From Ornithinimicrobium ciconiae (GTDB lineage: Bacteria; Actinomycetota; Actinomycetes; Actinomycetales; Dermatophilaceae): 64,000 bases of DNA. The notes under the pieces were generated by a model. The model had not been told where the DNA came from. It worked only from the letters and a program-made list of their open reading frames with translations, and did no database searches. A program made the translations under genes and the position numbers. This document shows positions 35,856 to 47,144 of the stretch, piece after piece. Every line of letters begins with the position of its first letter. The stretch's first letter is position 1. The stretch is from the NCBI RefSeq assembly GCF_007197575.1, contig NZ_CP041616.1, positions 2,232,001 to 2,296,000 of the forward strand, read 5' to 3'.

Positions 35856-36464
35856 GTGAGCAGCACGCAGCAACTCGGGGGAGGCCAGGGCACCAACTGG
35901 AATGTGCCCAATATCCTCTCCACGCTGCGCCTGGTGGGCGTGCCGGTCTTCCTCTGGGCACTACTGACCCACCAGGATGTGCTGGCGCTGCTGGTGCTGA
36001 TGGGCTCAGGCATCTCCGACTACCTCGACGGAAAGATCGCCCGGCACTATGGGCTGGTCACCAAGCTGGGTCAGTATCTCGACCCGATCGCCGACCGGCT
36101 CTATATCGCCACCACGCTCTTCGGGCTGGCCTGGCGCGACATCATCCCCTGGTGGTTGGTGGTGGCGCTCATGGCCCGCGACGCCTTCATCCTGGCGATG
36201 TACCCCACCGTCCGCGCCTACCGCGTGCCGGTGCCCCCCGTGCACTACATCGGCAAGGCCGCGACCTTCAACCTGCTCTTTGCCTTCCCGCTCCTGCTCC
36301 TCGGCCAGTTCTCCGGCTGGCTGGGCGCAGTCGCCCTGCCGGTGGGGTGGGCGTTTGTGTGGTGGGGGACCACGCTCTATTGGCTGGGCGCCTTTCTCTA
36401 TGCCTGGCAAGTCAGCGTCATGGTGGCCCAGCGACGGCGCCAGTGGCAGGCGGTGGGAGCGTGA
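35856..36464 (+). CDS. pgsA: CDP-alcohol phosphatidyltransferase, PgsA-like
   Basis: This membrane enzyme transfers a phosphatidyl group from CDP-diacylglycerol to an alcohol, most likely glycerol 3-phosphate or a related polyol. The 202-residue protein has about six helices. The diagnostic DxxDGxxAR...GxxxDxxxD motif is complete: SDYLDGKIARHYGL, then LGQYLDPIADR. The gene corresponds in position to M. tuberculosis Rv1822 (pgsA2), upstream of the DUF881-sbp genes. The exact lipid product cannot be read from the sequence. The next gene overlaps by GTGA. Confidence 0.93.
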   Translation: MSSTQQLGGGQGTNWNVPNILSTLRLVGVPVFLWALLTHQDVLALLVLMGSGISDYLDGKIARHYGLVTKLGQYLDPIADRLYIATTLFGLAWRDIIPWWLVVALMARDAFILAMYPTVRAYRVPVPPVHYIGKAATFNLLFAFPLLLLGQFSGWLGAVALPVGWAFVWWGTTLYWLGAFLYAWQVSVMVAQRRRQWQAVGA

Positions 36465-37324
36465 GATTTCTGCGCATCCGGGCCAGCAACACACCGCGGG
36501 ACCCCGGTGCCTCGATGGCACTGCTGGAAGAGGTCATGGACCCGCCCCTGGACCCCGGCTACACCTCGTGGACAGCATCTCGGCGGGCCGCCGGTATGCC
36601 GGGGAGCACCGGGAGCAGGACTGTCCTGTTGTTCGTCAGCATGCTGGTGCTGGGATTCCTGATCTCGGTGGCCGCCCAGACCCTGCGCACGCCGGACCCG
36701 GCAGCGGCCTCGACCCGGGACGAGCTGCGCACCCGGATCGAGGCCACCAGTCAGCGAGGCGATGAGTATGTCGAGCACATCGCCACGTTGCGGCAGGAGA
36801 TCAGCTCTCTCGAGGCGGCCCAGGCGCAGCCGGCGACCGAGCAGGTGGCCGGTGAGCAGGCAGCGCTCCAGGCCGGTGCCACGCCCGTCGTCGGCGAGGG
36901 CGTCGTGCTCACCCTCAACGACCCGCCCCTCTCGGCAGACAGCGAGGAGGGGGACCGGGTGCTCGCCCGGGACCTGCAGGTGATCGTCAACGGACTATGG
37001 GCCCACGGCGCCGAGGCGATCGCGATCAACGAGCAGCGCCTGACCTCCACCTCGACCATCCGGTTCGCCGGAGAGGCGATCGTGGTTGACCTGCGTGGTC
37101 TGGCACGTCCCTACGTCGTGCAGGCCATCGGACCCCAGGAGGCACTCGCGGCCGAGCTGCGTTCTGGGGCCACCGGCAATTATCTGGGTGAGCTGCAGTC
37201 GGACTTCAATATCGTCGTGCAGCTGACCCCCGAGGACGAGCTCACGGTGCCCGCCGGGTCTCGCCTCAGCACGCGGATCGCCACCGTGCCCGACACAGAC
37301 GCCACAACGGAGGACGCACCATGA
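36461..37324 (+). CDS. DUF881 family protein, first copy
   Basis: The 287-residue protein has a short cytosolic N-terminus, one membrane helix (VLLFVSMLVLGFLISVAA, about residues 48-66), a coiled-coil stretch, and an extracellular DUF881 domain with GVVLTLNDPPLS and VNGLWAHGAEAIAINEQRL. The function is unknown, but DUF881 pairs flank the small basic protein gene in many actinobacteria and firmicutes. The start codon GTG overlaps pgsA; the stop overlaps sbp (ATGA). Confidence 0.9.
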   Translation: MRFLRIRASNTPRDPGASMALLEEVMDPPLDPGYTSWTASRRAAGMPGSTGSRTVLLFVSMLVLGFLISVAAQTLRTPDPAAASTRDELRTRIEATSQRGDEYVEHIATLRQEISSLEAAQAQPATEQVAGEQAALQAGATPVVGEGVVLTLNDPPLSADSEEGDRVLARDLQVIVNGLWAHGAEAIAINEQRLTSTSTIRFAGEAIVVDLRGLARPYVVQAIGPQEALAAELRSGATGNYLGELQSDFNIVVQLTPEDELTVPAGSRLSTRIATVPDTDATTEDAP

Positions 37325-37653
37325 TCCCGATTATCGGCCTGCTGGCCGGCATCGTCCTCGGACTGGCCCTGGCCCCCACGGTGCCCCTGTGGTTGGAGCC
37401 CTATCTGCCCATCGCGGTCATCGCGGCGCTGGATGCCGTCTTCGGCGGCGTCCGAGCCGCCCTGGAAGCGGCCTTCAACGACAAGGTCTTCGTGGTGTCC
37501 GTGCTCTCCAACGTCCTGGTGGCCGCGCTGATCGTGCTGCTCGGCAACCAGTTGGGTGTCGGCAGTCAGCTGTCGACCGGAGTCGTGGTCGTCCTGGGCC
37601 TGCGCATCTTCTCCAACGTCGCCGCGATCCGGCGCCACCTCATGGGGGCGTAA
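37321..37653 (+). CDS. sbp: Small basic protein Sbp (DUF1290)
   Basis: The 110-residue integral membrane protein has three hydrophobic helices and the conserved middle YLPIAVIAALDAVFGGVRAA, followed by FVVSVLSNVLVAALIVLLG. Its role is unknown. It is always found between DUF881 genes, which suggests one membrane complex. Overlap with the upstream gene supports co-translation. Confidence 0.93.
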   Translation: MIPIIGLLAGIVLGLALAPTVPLWLEPYLPIAVIAALDAVFGGVRAALEAAFNDKVFVVSVLSNVLVAALIVLLGNQLGVGSQLSTGVVVVLGLRIFSNVAAIRRHLMGA

Positions 37654-37656
37654 GCC

Positions 37657-38613
37657 GTGGCGAAGCCCCGCAAGAAGCGCAAGCAGGCTCGCCGGCCCGC
37701 GGCTCCGCAGGGCAGTGCGGCGGTCACCGAGCCAGACATCACCCACGCAGAGATCACCGACCCAGAACCAGTCGCCGACCCCAACACGGCCCCAGAGCCA
37801 GAGATCACTGACCCAGAACCAGTCGCCGACCCAGAACCCACCGACCCAGAGCCAGTCGCCGAGCCGCAGGCCGTCCCGGTCCCGGGGATGCCGACCTCGG
37901 TCCGGCACGCCTGGCGCCGGCTCGCTCGGTTGGCCAAGCCCCGAGCCAGTATCGGCAACGTCCTGGCCGCGCTCATGACCCTGGCGGTCGGCTTCGCGCT
38001 GGTGGCCCAGGTCCAGGCTGCTAATGACGTCCCGTTCGAGGAGCTCCGCGAGTCGGACCTGATCGCACTCCTCGATGACGTCAGCGAGCGCGCTGACACG
38101 CTCGAGGGGGAGATCCGGTTGCTGGAGGCGGACAAGCGGGCCCTGGCGGATGGCAGCGGGGCCGAGGCCGCCGCCGCTGCTGAGTCGCGGCTGACTAGTC
38201 ACCAGATTCTCGCCGGGTCCGTGCCAGTCGAGGGACAGGGGATCACCATGACGGTGTCGGCCCCTGAGGGCGGGTTCACCGCGACGATGATGATCGATCT
38301 CATGCAGGAGCTGCGCAATGCGGGAGCCGAGGCGATCCAGATCGGTCCGGTCCGTGTGGTCGCCGACACCTGGATCGGCATCGACAACGGCCGACTGAGC
38401 GTCAGTGGGCAGATCGTGGACGAACCGTTCCGCATCATCGCCATCGGGGACTCCCACACCCTGGCAGGGGCCATGGCCATCCCCGGTGGGTTCGCCGACA
38501 GCGTCCGGGGGATCGCCGGCAACGTCCAGATCGTCGAGGGCGAGCAACTGATCATCGATGCGTTGCACCAGCCGCGCGAGTCTCAGTACGCTCGGCCCGT
38601 GCCGTCCGAGTAG
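37657..38613 (+). CDS. DUF881 family protein, second copy
   Basis: The 318-residue paralogue has a longer N-terminus with a basic start and about 45 residues of Asp/Pro/Glu repeats (units like ITDPEPVADP), one membrane helix (VLAALMTLAVGFALVAQVQ, about 105-124), a coiled coil, and the DUF881 domain (GQGITMTVSAPEGGF, LRNAGAEAIQIGPVRV). GTG start three bases after sbp. It closes the DUF881-sbp-DUF881 set. Confidence 0.9.
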   Translation: MAKPRKKRKQARRPAAPQGSAAVTEPDITHAEITDPEPVADPNTAPEPEITDPEPVADPEPTDPEPVAEPQAVPVPGMPTSVRHAWRRLARLAKPRASIGNVLAALMTLAVGFALVAQVQAANDVPFEELRESDLIALLDDVSERADTLEGEIRLLEADKRALADGSGAEAAAAAESRLTSHQILAGSVPVEGQGITMTVSAPEGGFTATMMIDLMQELRNAGAEAIQIGPVRVVADTWIGIDNGRLSVSGQIVDEPFRIIAIGDSHTLAGAMAIPGGFADSVRGIAGNVQIVEGEQLIIDALHQPRESQYARPVPSE

Positions 38614-38659
38614 GGTCGGCAGGACCCGCACATGTTTCGAAGAAGAGACCGGAGACCCG

Positions 38660-39049
38660 ATGAGCGAGCTGCAGTACCCCGACGACCTGCGCTACACCTC
38701 CGACCACGAGTGGATCAAGGACCAGGGCGACGGTGTCGTCCGTGTCGGGATCACCTCCTACGCCCAGGACGCGCTGGGAGACGTCGTGTACGTCAGCCTC
38801 CCCGCGGTCGGAGACGAGCTGACTGCTGGAGACACGTGCGGCGAGGTCGAGTCGACCAAGTCCGTCAGTGATCTCTACGCCCCGCTCGCCGGCGAGGTCA
38901 CCGCAGTCAACGAGTCCCTCGACGCCACGCCGGAGCTGATCAACTCAGATCCTTATGGAGAGGGTTGGATGATGGAGATCAAGGTCGCCAACCCGGCGGA
39001 CGTCGAGACGCTGCTGGATGTCGCGGCCTATCGGGAGCAGACCAACTAG
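38660..39049 (+). CDS. gcvH: Glycine cleavage system H protein
   Basis: The lipoyl carrier of the glycine cleavage complex shuttles the aminomethyl group between GcvP, GcvT and the dihydrolipoyl dehydrogenase. The 129-residue protein has LRYTSDHEWIKDQGDG and the lipoylation Lys in EVESTKSVSDLYAP. The ATG at 38660 follows a GGAG site. It lies in the conserved gcvH-garA-ftsR group; gcvP is 3 kb downstream and gcvT is not in the window. Confidence 0.96.
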   Translation: MSELQYPDDLRYTSDHEWIKDQGDGVVRVGITSYAQDALGDVVYVSLPAVGDELTAGDTCGEVESTKSVSDLYAPLAGEVTAVNESLDATPELINSDPYGEGWMMEIKVANPADVETLLDVAAYREQTN

Positions 39050-39075
39050 GCTTCGGGAGGAACAAGGAGGTATAG

Positions 39076-39528
39076 GTGAGCGAGCGCGAGCGCGAGCACT
39101 ACGGATCCGGTGTGGACCCGACGGCGAACCTGCCCGCAGGGACTGACCTTCCGGCCCAGGGCTACTCCTTCGACGAGGACCTACCCCGGCTCTCGGAGGA
39201 CGACCAGCGCACCGTGGACGCACTGCGTCCGGGAACAGCGCTGTTGATCGTCCTGCGCGGACCCAACACCGGCGCGCGCTTCCTGCTCGACGCCGACGAG
39301 GTGAGCTCGGGGCGACACCCCAGCAGCGACATCTTCCTCGACGATGTGACAGTCTCTCGGCGGCACGCGGTCTTCGCCCGCTCGGAGCAGGGTTATGAGG
39401 TGCGTGACGTGGGCTCGCTGAACGGCACCTACGTCAATCGGGAACGCATCGACGCCCGACTGCTGGAGCAGGGTGACGAGGTGCAGATCGGCAAGTTCCG
39501 ACTGGTCTACTACCGCGGGCGGCAGTGA
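39076..39528 (+). CDS. garA: FHA-domain protein GarA/OdhI-like
   Basis: In mycobacteria and corynebacteria this protein, when unphosphorylated, inhibits 2-oxoglutarate dehydrogenase. The 150-residue product has a complete FHA domain from about residue 55: SSGRHPSSDIFLDD, VSRRHAVF and GSLNGTYVNRERID. The N-terminal 50 residues lack the ETTSVF phospho-Thr motif that PknG and PknB target in GarA, so regulation may differ. A strong AGGAGGT site lies before the GTG start. It overlaps the MerR gene. Confidence 0.9.
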   Translation: MSEREREHYGSGVDPTANLPAGTDLPAQGYSFDEDLPRLSEDDQRTVDALRPGTALLIVLRGPNTGARFLLDADEVSSGRHPSSDIFLDDVTVSRRHAVFARSEQGYEVRDVGSLNGTYVNRERIDARLLEQGDEVQIGKFRLVYYRGRQ

Positions 39529-40379
39529 GGTTGCACTCCATCGGGGCGGTGTTGCGGGAGTTGCAGGAAGAGTTCCCAGACCTCACCGTCTCCAAGATCC
39601 GTTTCCTCGAGACCGAGGGGCTGGTGCTTCCCCGGCGCCGGGAGTCCGGTCAGCGCGCCTTCACCGGCGAGGACATCGAGCGTCTCCGATTTGTGCTGCG
39701 GGCCCAACGGGATCGGTTCTGGCCACTCAAGGTGATCAAGAGCGCCCTGGACCGGATGGACCTCGGTGTTGATCCGCCACCGGGTGGGGCCGGGACCCCG
39801 GACGCCTCGCTCGGCACGCCATCCGGTGCTCCGCCCGTGGGCGCCACGCCAACTGCCTCTGCCGACCCCCGGCCGGGCCAGGCAAGCAGTGCGGGCTCGC
39901 CAGCGTCTGGGAGTGCAGGTGAGGCAGCCGACGGTGCCCCATCTCCCCAGGGGACTCGACCCGCAGAAGGGGCTCGCCTGCCGACTGCTGCCCAGCTGCG
40001 GCGGCGCCGGACGATCCGTCTCACCCCGACCGAGCTGCGCGAGCACACCGGCCTGGACGTGGCCGCCTACACCCAGCTCAAGGCCTTCGGCCTGATCCGG
40101 ACGGACTCCGCCGGTCGGCACGCCGCGGATGACCTCGACGTCGCGCGCGAGTGCGCGACGCTGGCGGCCTTCGGGCTCGAGCCACGACACTTGCGGCTAT
40201 TCCGGGTCGCAGCCGACCGTGAGGTCGGGTTGGCGCAGCAGATCCTGGAGCCGGTGCGGCGACGCCGGGCCCGCGGTGCGGCCAACGCCGACCCCGAGGA
40301 GCTGGAGGCCGAGATCGTCGCGCACACCCTTGCCCTCCACGTCGCTCTGGTCCGCGCCGGGCTCGGCCAGGCAACCTAG
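39525..40379 (+). CDS. ftsR: MerR-family regulator, FtsR-like
   Basis: The 284-residue protein has an N-terminal MerR helix-turn-helix (SIGAVLRELQEEFPDLTVSK, then FLETEGLVLPRRRESGQRAF) and a C-terminal part with a second conserved block (LTPTELREHTGLDVAAYTQL). Between them lie about 75 Pro/Ala/Gly-rich residues. The gene order garA-merR-DUF151 matches Rv1827-Rv1829; the corynebacterial counterpart FtsR activates ftsZ. The same target here is inferred. Confidence 0.88.
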   Translation: MRLHSIGAVLRELQEEFPDLTVSKIRFLETEGLVLPRRRESGQRAFTGEDIERLRFVLRAQRDRFWPLKVIKSALDRMDLGVDPPPGGAGTPDASLGTPSGAPPVGATPTASADPRPGQASSAGSPASGSAGEAADGAPSPQGTRPAEGARLPTAAQLRRRRTIRLTPTELREHTGLDVAAYTQLKAFGLIRTDSAGRHAADDLDVARECATLAAFGLEPRHLRLFRVAADREVGLAQQILEPVRRRRARGAANADPEELEAEIVAHTLALHVALVRAGLGQAT

Positions 40380-40487
40380 GTCCCGAAGCCAGCTCCCCGC
40401 GCCAGACCAGGCCGCGACCTCGTCCACAAAAGCCCCCTCACCCACGCCGTGATGTCGGCCCTGCAGGCAGGACCGGCGCGGACCCAG

Positions 40488-40493
40488 TAGCCT
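40488..40493 (+). promoter_or_regulatory. Candidate -10 box for a leaderless DUF151 transcript
   Basis: TAGCCT ends seven bases before the GTG at 40501. It lies in a 121-base gap that otherwise holds no gene. Confidence 0.42.
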
Positions 40494-40500
40494 GGACAGG

Positions 40501-41013
40501 GTGAAGGAGTTGGACGTCCTGGGTGTGCGCGTCGAGATGCCGACCAACAACCCCATCGTGTTGTTGCGCGAGCGTGAGGGGCAGCGCTATCTGCCGATCT
40601 GGATCGCTGCGCCCGAGGCCACCGCCATCGCCTATGCGCAACAGGGAGTCCAGCCGCCACGACCTCTCACGCACGATCTGATGGTGACGCTCCTGCAGGA
40701 CCTGGGCCACCGCCTCGATGAGGTGCGGATCACCGCGATGAAGGACAACATCTTCTATGCCGTGCTCGTCGTGGACGGCACCACCGAGATCTCCGCGCGG
40801 CCCTCGGACGCCATCGCCCTGGCCCTGCGGTCGGCGACACCGATCCTGGCGTCCGAGGACGTCCTGGATGCTGCGGGGGTGACCATGGCAGTCGAGGACG
40901 AGGCCGAGGACGAGGTCGAGCGCTTCCGAGAGTTCCTGGACCAGGTGTCCGCCGAGGACTTCGAGGCGAGCGAGGACGATCCACCCAGCGAGCCCGGGGG
41001 AGCGGGACTGTGA
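40501..41013 (+). CDS. Bifunctional nuclease family protein (DUF151)
   Basis: The 170-residue protein belongs to the DUF151 family, some members of which have DNase and RNase activity in vitro. Conserved stretches are LREREGQRYLPIWIAAPEA, TAIAYAQQG, RPLTHDLMVTLL and ISARPSDAIALALRSATPI. The C-terminal 35 residues are acidic. It corresponds to Rv1829 in the conserved order. Its physiological role is unclear. Confidence 0.92.
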   Translation: MKELDVLGVRVEMPTNNPIVLLREREGQRYLPIWIAAPEATAIAYAQQGVQPPRPLTHDLMVTLLQDLGHRLDEVRITAMKDNIFYAVLVVDGTTEISARPSDAIALALRSATPILASEDVLDAAGVTMAVEDEAEDEVERFREFLDQVSAEDFEASEDDPPSEPGGAGL

Positions 41014-41156
41014 CCTCCACCGTGAGGACCGGGCCGAGCGCCGGCCCCGCGGTCACGATCTGACAGTCACACGGTCCGCGGGCGTGGCGGTCATTGACCC
41101 GGACGCCATCAGGGCTTACCGTCGAATCACACGAACGTAGTCTAGGAGGGCCGCCA

Positions 41157-41729
41157 GTGGGCACTGGAGCCGAAGTGCGCGGGCCGCAGGGTGCGGCAAC
41201 GCCAGAGCAGGGTCTGCTGTTTACCTCCGACGTGCCCGCGCTGGAGGAGGGCGTCGGTTATCGCGGCCCCACCGCCTGCGGCGCTGCCGGGGTGACCTAC
41301 CGCCAGCTCGACTACTGGGCACGCACCGGGCTCTTGGAGCCCTCGGTCCGCAACCCCAGCGGATCCGGCACGCAGCGCCTCTACAGCTTCCGCGACATCC
41401 TGGTCCTCAAGATCATCAAGCGCCTGCTCGACACCGGAGTCTCGCTGCAGCAGATCCGTGTCGCCATCACCCAGTTGCGTGAGCGCGGTGTCCAGGACCT
41501 GGCCCACATCACCCTCATGAGTGACGGGGCCAGCGTCTATGAATGCACCTCCGACGACCAGGTCATCGACCTGGTGCGCGGGGGACAGGGCGTGTTCGGG
41601 ATCGCGGTCGGCAGCGTCTGGCGCGAGGTGGAGGGCACGCTCGCGTCGATGCCCAGCGAGAAGGCCGAGTCGCCCGGCACCGGTGACGACGAGTTGTCGC
41701 AGCGGCGCCGAGCCCGCAAGACCAGCTGA
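41157..41729 (+). CDS. MerR-family regulator, Rv1830/ResR-like
   Basis: The 190-residue protein has a MerR helix-turn-helix: TYRQLDYWARTGLLEPSVR, followed by SGTQRLYSFRDILVLKIIKR, then a helical dimerisation part. It matches Rv1830 in position and type, a growth regulator in mycobacteria. The GTG at 41157 has a perfect AGGAGGG site; the extra in-frame codons upstream lie in promoter-like sequence. It is short and compact compared with the FtsR-like protein upstream. Confidence 0.9.
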   Translation: MGTGAEVRGPQGAATPEQGLLFTSDVPALEEGVGYRGPTACGAAGVTYRQLDYWARTGLLEPSVRNPSGSGTQRLYSFRDILVLKIIKRLLDTGVSLQQIRVAITQLRERGVQDLAHITLMSDGASVYECTSDDQVIDLVRGGQGVFGIAVGSVWREVEGTLASMPSEKAESPGTGDDELSQRRRARKTS

Positions 41730-41831
41730 CGCGCGTCCGCGCCCACCGCACCCGGGCATCCGCGCCCACCGCCCAGGCGGTCGCGTCGGCCACGCCGTTG
41801 CGCACACGCTGAGTTCGCGACAACTTCTGGC

Positions 41832-41837
41832 TAGACT
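41832..41837 (+). promoter_or_regulatory. Candidate -10 box of the gcvP riboswitch transcript
   Basis: TAGACT lies about 20 bases before the riboswitch core, so transcription would begin near 41844 and include the full aptamer. A convincing -35 box is not visible. Confidence 0.45.
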
Positions 41838-41852
41838 GGCAGCGCTGTTGAC

Positions 41853-41950
41853 CCCGCGCGTGAGAGTCCTCACGTCGTGAGGCGCCGAAGGGGCAACCTC
41901 CCCGCCAAGCTCTCAGGCGCCAGGAACGTGTGGGTGAGGCAACTCTGAAC
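41853..41950 (+). ncRNA. Glycine riboswitch upstream of gcvP
   Basis: The leader has the conserved order of a glycine aptamer: TGAGAG at 41861, a hairpin, GCGCCGAAGG at 41882, GGGCAACCTCCCC, CTCTCAGGC at 41910, a variable hairpin, GGGTGAGG and ACTCTG at 41942. These are the signature blocks of the class. A single aptamer is visible, with about 40 bases between it and the gcvP GTG. Glycine binding would be expected to turn expression on. The gcvP start must lie after 41950, which decides the start codon. Confidence 0.93.
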
Positions 41951-41989
41951 GGGCACACCGGACAGAGGGGGTCGAAGCAAGGAGTCACT

Positions 41990-44881
<2,892 letters not shown>

Positions 44882-44887
44882 GCACCT

Positions 44888-44915
44888 GCGGGCGGGGCCG
44901 GGAGGCTCCGCCCGC
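44888..44915 (+). terminator. GC-rich hairpin after gcvP
   Basis: Arms of 12 bases (GCGGGCGGGGCC and GGCTCCGCCCGC, one G-T wobble) enclose a four-base loop, seven bases after the gcvP stop. There is no U-tract, as is common in high-GC bacteria. It probably ends or stabilises the gcvP message. Confidence 0.65.
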
Positions 44916-45013
44916 GGCCGGCCGGAATTCGAGTCCGCAGCTCGGATTGTCGTGTCCGCCGGGCGGGAACGGGTTGTGTCTGATTAGGCTGTGTCCAACC
45001 GTCAGGAGGCGCT

Positions 45014-46525
45014 ATGGGTCAGGAAGTCAGTTCGGCCGCGTTCAGCCGGGAGGACCGGCAGGCCTACCGCCACAAGGTCCTGCAGTCTCTCGACATCTTC
45101 GAGCACATGCTCGAGCAGAGCCGGTTCGACTTCACCCGCCCCCAGATGGGCCTGGAGATCGAGCTTAACCTGGTGGACAGCAACCTGGATCCGGCGTTGA
45201 TCAACGAGACGGTTCTGGCAGAGCTCGAGGGCTCGGAGTTCGACTTCCAGACCGAGGTCGGGCGCTACAACATCGAGATGAACGTGCCACCGCGCCCGAT
45301 GGCCGGTGACCAGGCCGTGCGCCTGGAGCGCTGGCTCAACGAGAGCCTGCGGCGGGCCGGTGACGCCGCCCGGGGCCACGGGGCCCAGGTGGTGGCGATC
45401 GGCCTTCTTCCCACCCTGATGCAGGAGTTGTTCGAGGGCGACTGGCTCAGCCTGGGTGTGCGCTACACCGCGCTGAACAACGCGATCCTCACCGAGCGGG
45501 GCGAGGGTCTCGAGCTGGATGTGGAGGGTGAGTCCGGCGAGCGGGTCTCCGGCTACTTCGAGACGATCGGTCCACTGTCGGGATGCACGTCGGTGCAGTT
45601 GCACCAGCAGGTGACTCCGCAGGACTTCCCGATGTACTGGAATGCCGCGTCGGCGATCTCCGGGGTGCAGGTGGCTATGGCCGCCAACTCGCCCTACCTG
45701 TTCGGGCGGCGGTTGTGGGCCGAGACCCGGATCCCGCTGTTCACCCAGATGGTCGACACTCGCTCGATCGAACTCAAGGCGCAGGGCGTGCGCCCGCGAG
45801 CCTATTTCGGGGATCGCTGGATCACCTCGATCTTCGACCTGTTCGAGGAGAACGTCCGGTGTTTCCCGGCGCTGCTGCCCGAGCAGACGGACGAGGACCC
45901 GGTCGCGGTCTACCGGGCCGGGGAGGTTCCCACCCTCGGAGAGCTGCGGCTGCACAACGGCACCGTCTACCGGTGGAACCGGCCGATCTACGACAACGTG
46001 CGCGGGGTGCCCCACCTGCGGGTGGAAAACCGGGTGCTGCCCGCCGGGCCGACGGTCATCGACATGGTCGCCAACGCCTGCTTCTACTACGGCCTGCTGG
46101 AGAAGCTCACCAGCAGTGGCCGACCGATCTGGACGACGATGCCGTTCAGCGACGCCGAGGACAACTTTGACCAGGCCGCCCGGCACGGGATCACCTCGGT
46201 GCTGGCGTGGCCCGGAGTCGGCCGGGTGCCGGTCACCGAGCTGGTTGCCGAGCACCTGCTGCCGCTGGCTGATGAGGGTCTGGCTGGGCTAGGGTTACGC
46301 CGTGAGGTGCGGGCCCACTACCTGGACATCATCGCGCAGCGGTGTGCCGCCGTGCAGAACGGCTCCTCCTGGCAGGTCGCGTGCACCGAGTTCTTCGAGG
46401 AGCAGGGTGATGACCGCCCGACGGCGCTGAAGAAGATGTTCGCTCTCTACATCGAGCACATGGACGACAACCAGCCGGTCGCGTCCTGGGAGCTGCCGAG
46501 GACCGCCACCTCCGTTCCCTCCTGA
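45014..46525 (+). CDS. GCS2-like glutamate-cysteine ligase family protein
   Basis: The 503-residue protein matches the carboxylate-amine ligase (GCS2-like) superfamily, which joins an amino group to the gamma-carboxyl of glutamate or similar acids. Family-like stretches are MGLEIELNLVDS, TEVGRYNIEMNVPP, TSVQLHQQVTPQDF and RVENRVLPAGPTVIDM. The physiological substrate is unknown; actinobacteria generally make mycothiol, not glutathione. A strong CAGGAGG site precedes the ATG, and a TAGGCT box lies at 44985. Confidence 0.86.
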   Translation: MGQEVSSAAFSREDRQAYRHKVLQSLDIFEHMLEQSRFDFTRPQMGLEIELNLVDSNLDPALINETVLAELEGSEFDFQTEVGRYNIEMNVPPRPMAGDQAVRLERWLNESLRRAGDAARGHGAQVVAIGLLPTLMQELFEGDWLSLGVRYTALNNAILTERGEGLELDVEGESGERVSGYFETIGPLSGCTSVQLHQQVTPQDFPMYWNAASAISGVQVAMAANSPYLFGRRLWAETRIPLFTQMVDTRSIELKAQGVRPRAYFGDRWITSIFDLFEENVRCFPALLPEQTDEDPVAVYRAGEVPTLGELRLHNGTVYRWNRPIYDNVRGVPHLRVENRVLPAGPTVIDMVANACFYYGLLEKLTSSGRPIWTTMPFSDAEDNFDQAARHGITSVLAWPGVGRVPVTELVAEHLLPLADEGLAGLGLRREVRAHYLDIIAQRCAAVQNGSSWQVACTEFFEEQGDDRPTALKKMFALYIEHMDDNQPVASWELPRTATSVPS

Positions 46526-46544
46526 GCGGACCAGAGGGCCCGTC

Positions 46545-47126
46545 TCAGGCCAGGATGTTCCATCCCTCGATGACCGGATCCTCACGGTGGTGACCCAGGA
46601 TGCCCACGGCGCCGGTCTCGAAGGTGAGGTGGGCCCCGAATCGGGGCTCGGTGCGCAGGAAGACCGCGGTCAGGATGCGCAGAGACTGGCCGTGGCCACA
46701 CAGGGCCACGTCGCCGTCATACGAGGCAACCTTCGCCAGCACCCGGCTCGCCCGCGCCGCCACCTCCTCGACGGTCTCACCCGGGGTCTCGCCCGGCCGC
46801 ACACCGTCACGCCACACCGACCAGTCGGTCCCGGTCTCCTCGCGCACCGTGGCGGTGCTGATCCCCTCGTAGGCCCCGTAGTCCCACTCGACCAGGTCAG
46901 GGTCCACACGGTCGACCTCCAGGCCAGCCAGCTCGGCGGTCCGGCGGGCTCGTTGCAGCGGTGAGGAGCGCACATGGGTGATGTTGAACCGAGCCAGCAG
47001 GGGAGCGAGCGCCCGGGCGCCCTCCTCTCCGGCCGGGAGCAGGGGCAGGTCGGTCAGACCGGTGTGCTGGCCCGACTCGGACCACTCGGTGGCGCCGTGA
47101 CGGACCAGGATGAGTCGTGAAGTCAC
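46545..47126 (-). CDS. Histidine phosphatase family protein
   Basis: The 193-residue phosphoglycerate mutase-like phosphatase has the phospho-His motif LILVRHGATEWSESGQHTG, and the second His in ALCGHGQSLRIL near residue 150. Other members act on sugar phosphates, cobalamin precursors or acid phosphatase substrates; the substrate here cannot be deduced. It diverges from the OsmC-like gene with an 18-base gap. Confidence 0.9.
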   Translation of the reverse strand: MTSRLILVRHGATEWSESGQHTGLTDLPLLPAGEEGARALAPLLARFNITHVRSSPLQRARRTAELAGLEVDRVDPDLVEWDYGAYEGISTATVREETGTDWSVWRDGVRPGETPGETVEEVAARASRVLAKVASYDGDVALCGHGQSLRILTAVFLRTEPRFGAHLTFETGAVGILGHHREDPVIEGWNILA

Positions 47127-47144
47127 TCTGGCAGGCTAGACCCT

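Noticed and set aside
41930..41989. Upstream start for GcvP
   Set aside because: It lies within or next to the glycine riboswitch. The GTG at 41990 has an AAGGAG site and gives a normal length.
44888..44915. Canonical Rho-independent terminator
   Set aside because: The hairpin is strong, but no T-run follows, so only a terminator-like label is justified.
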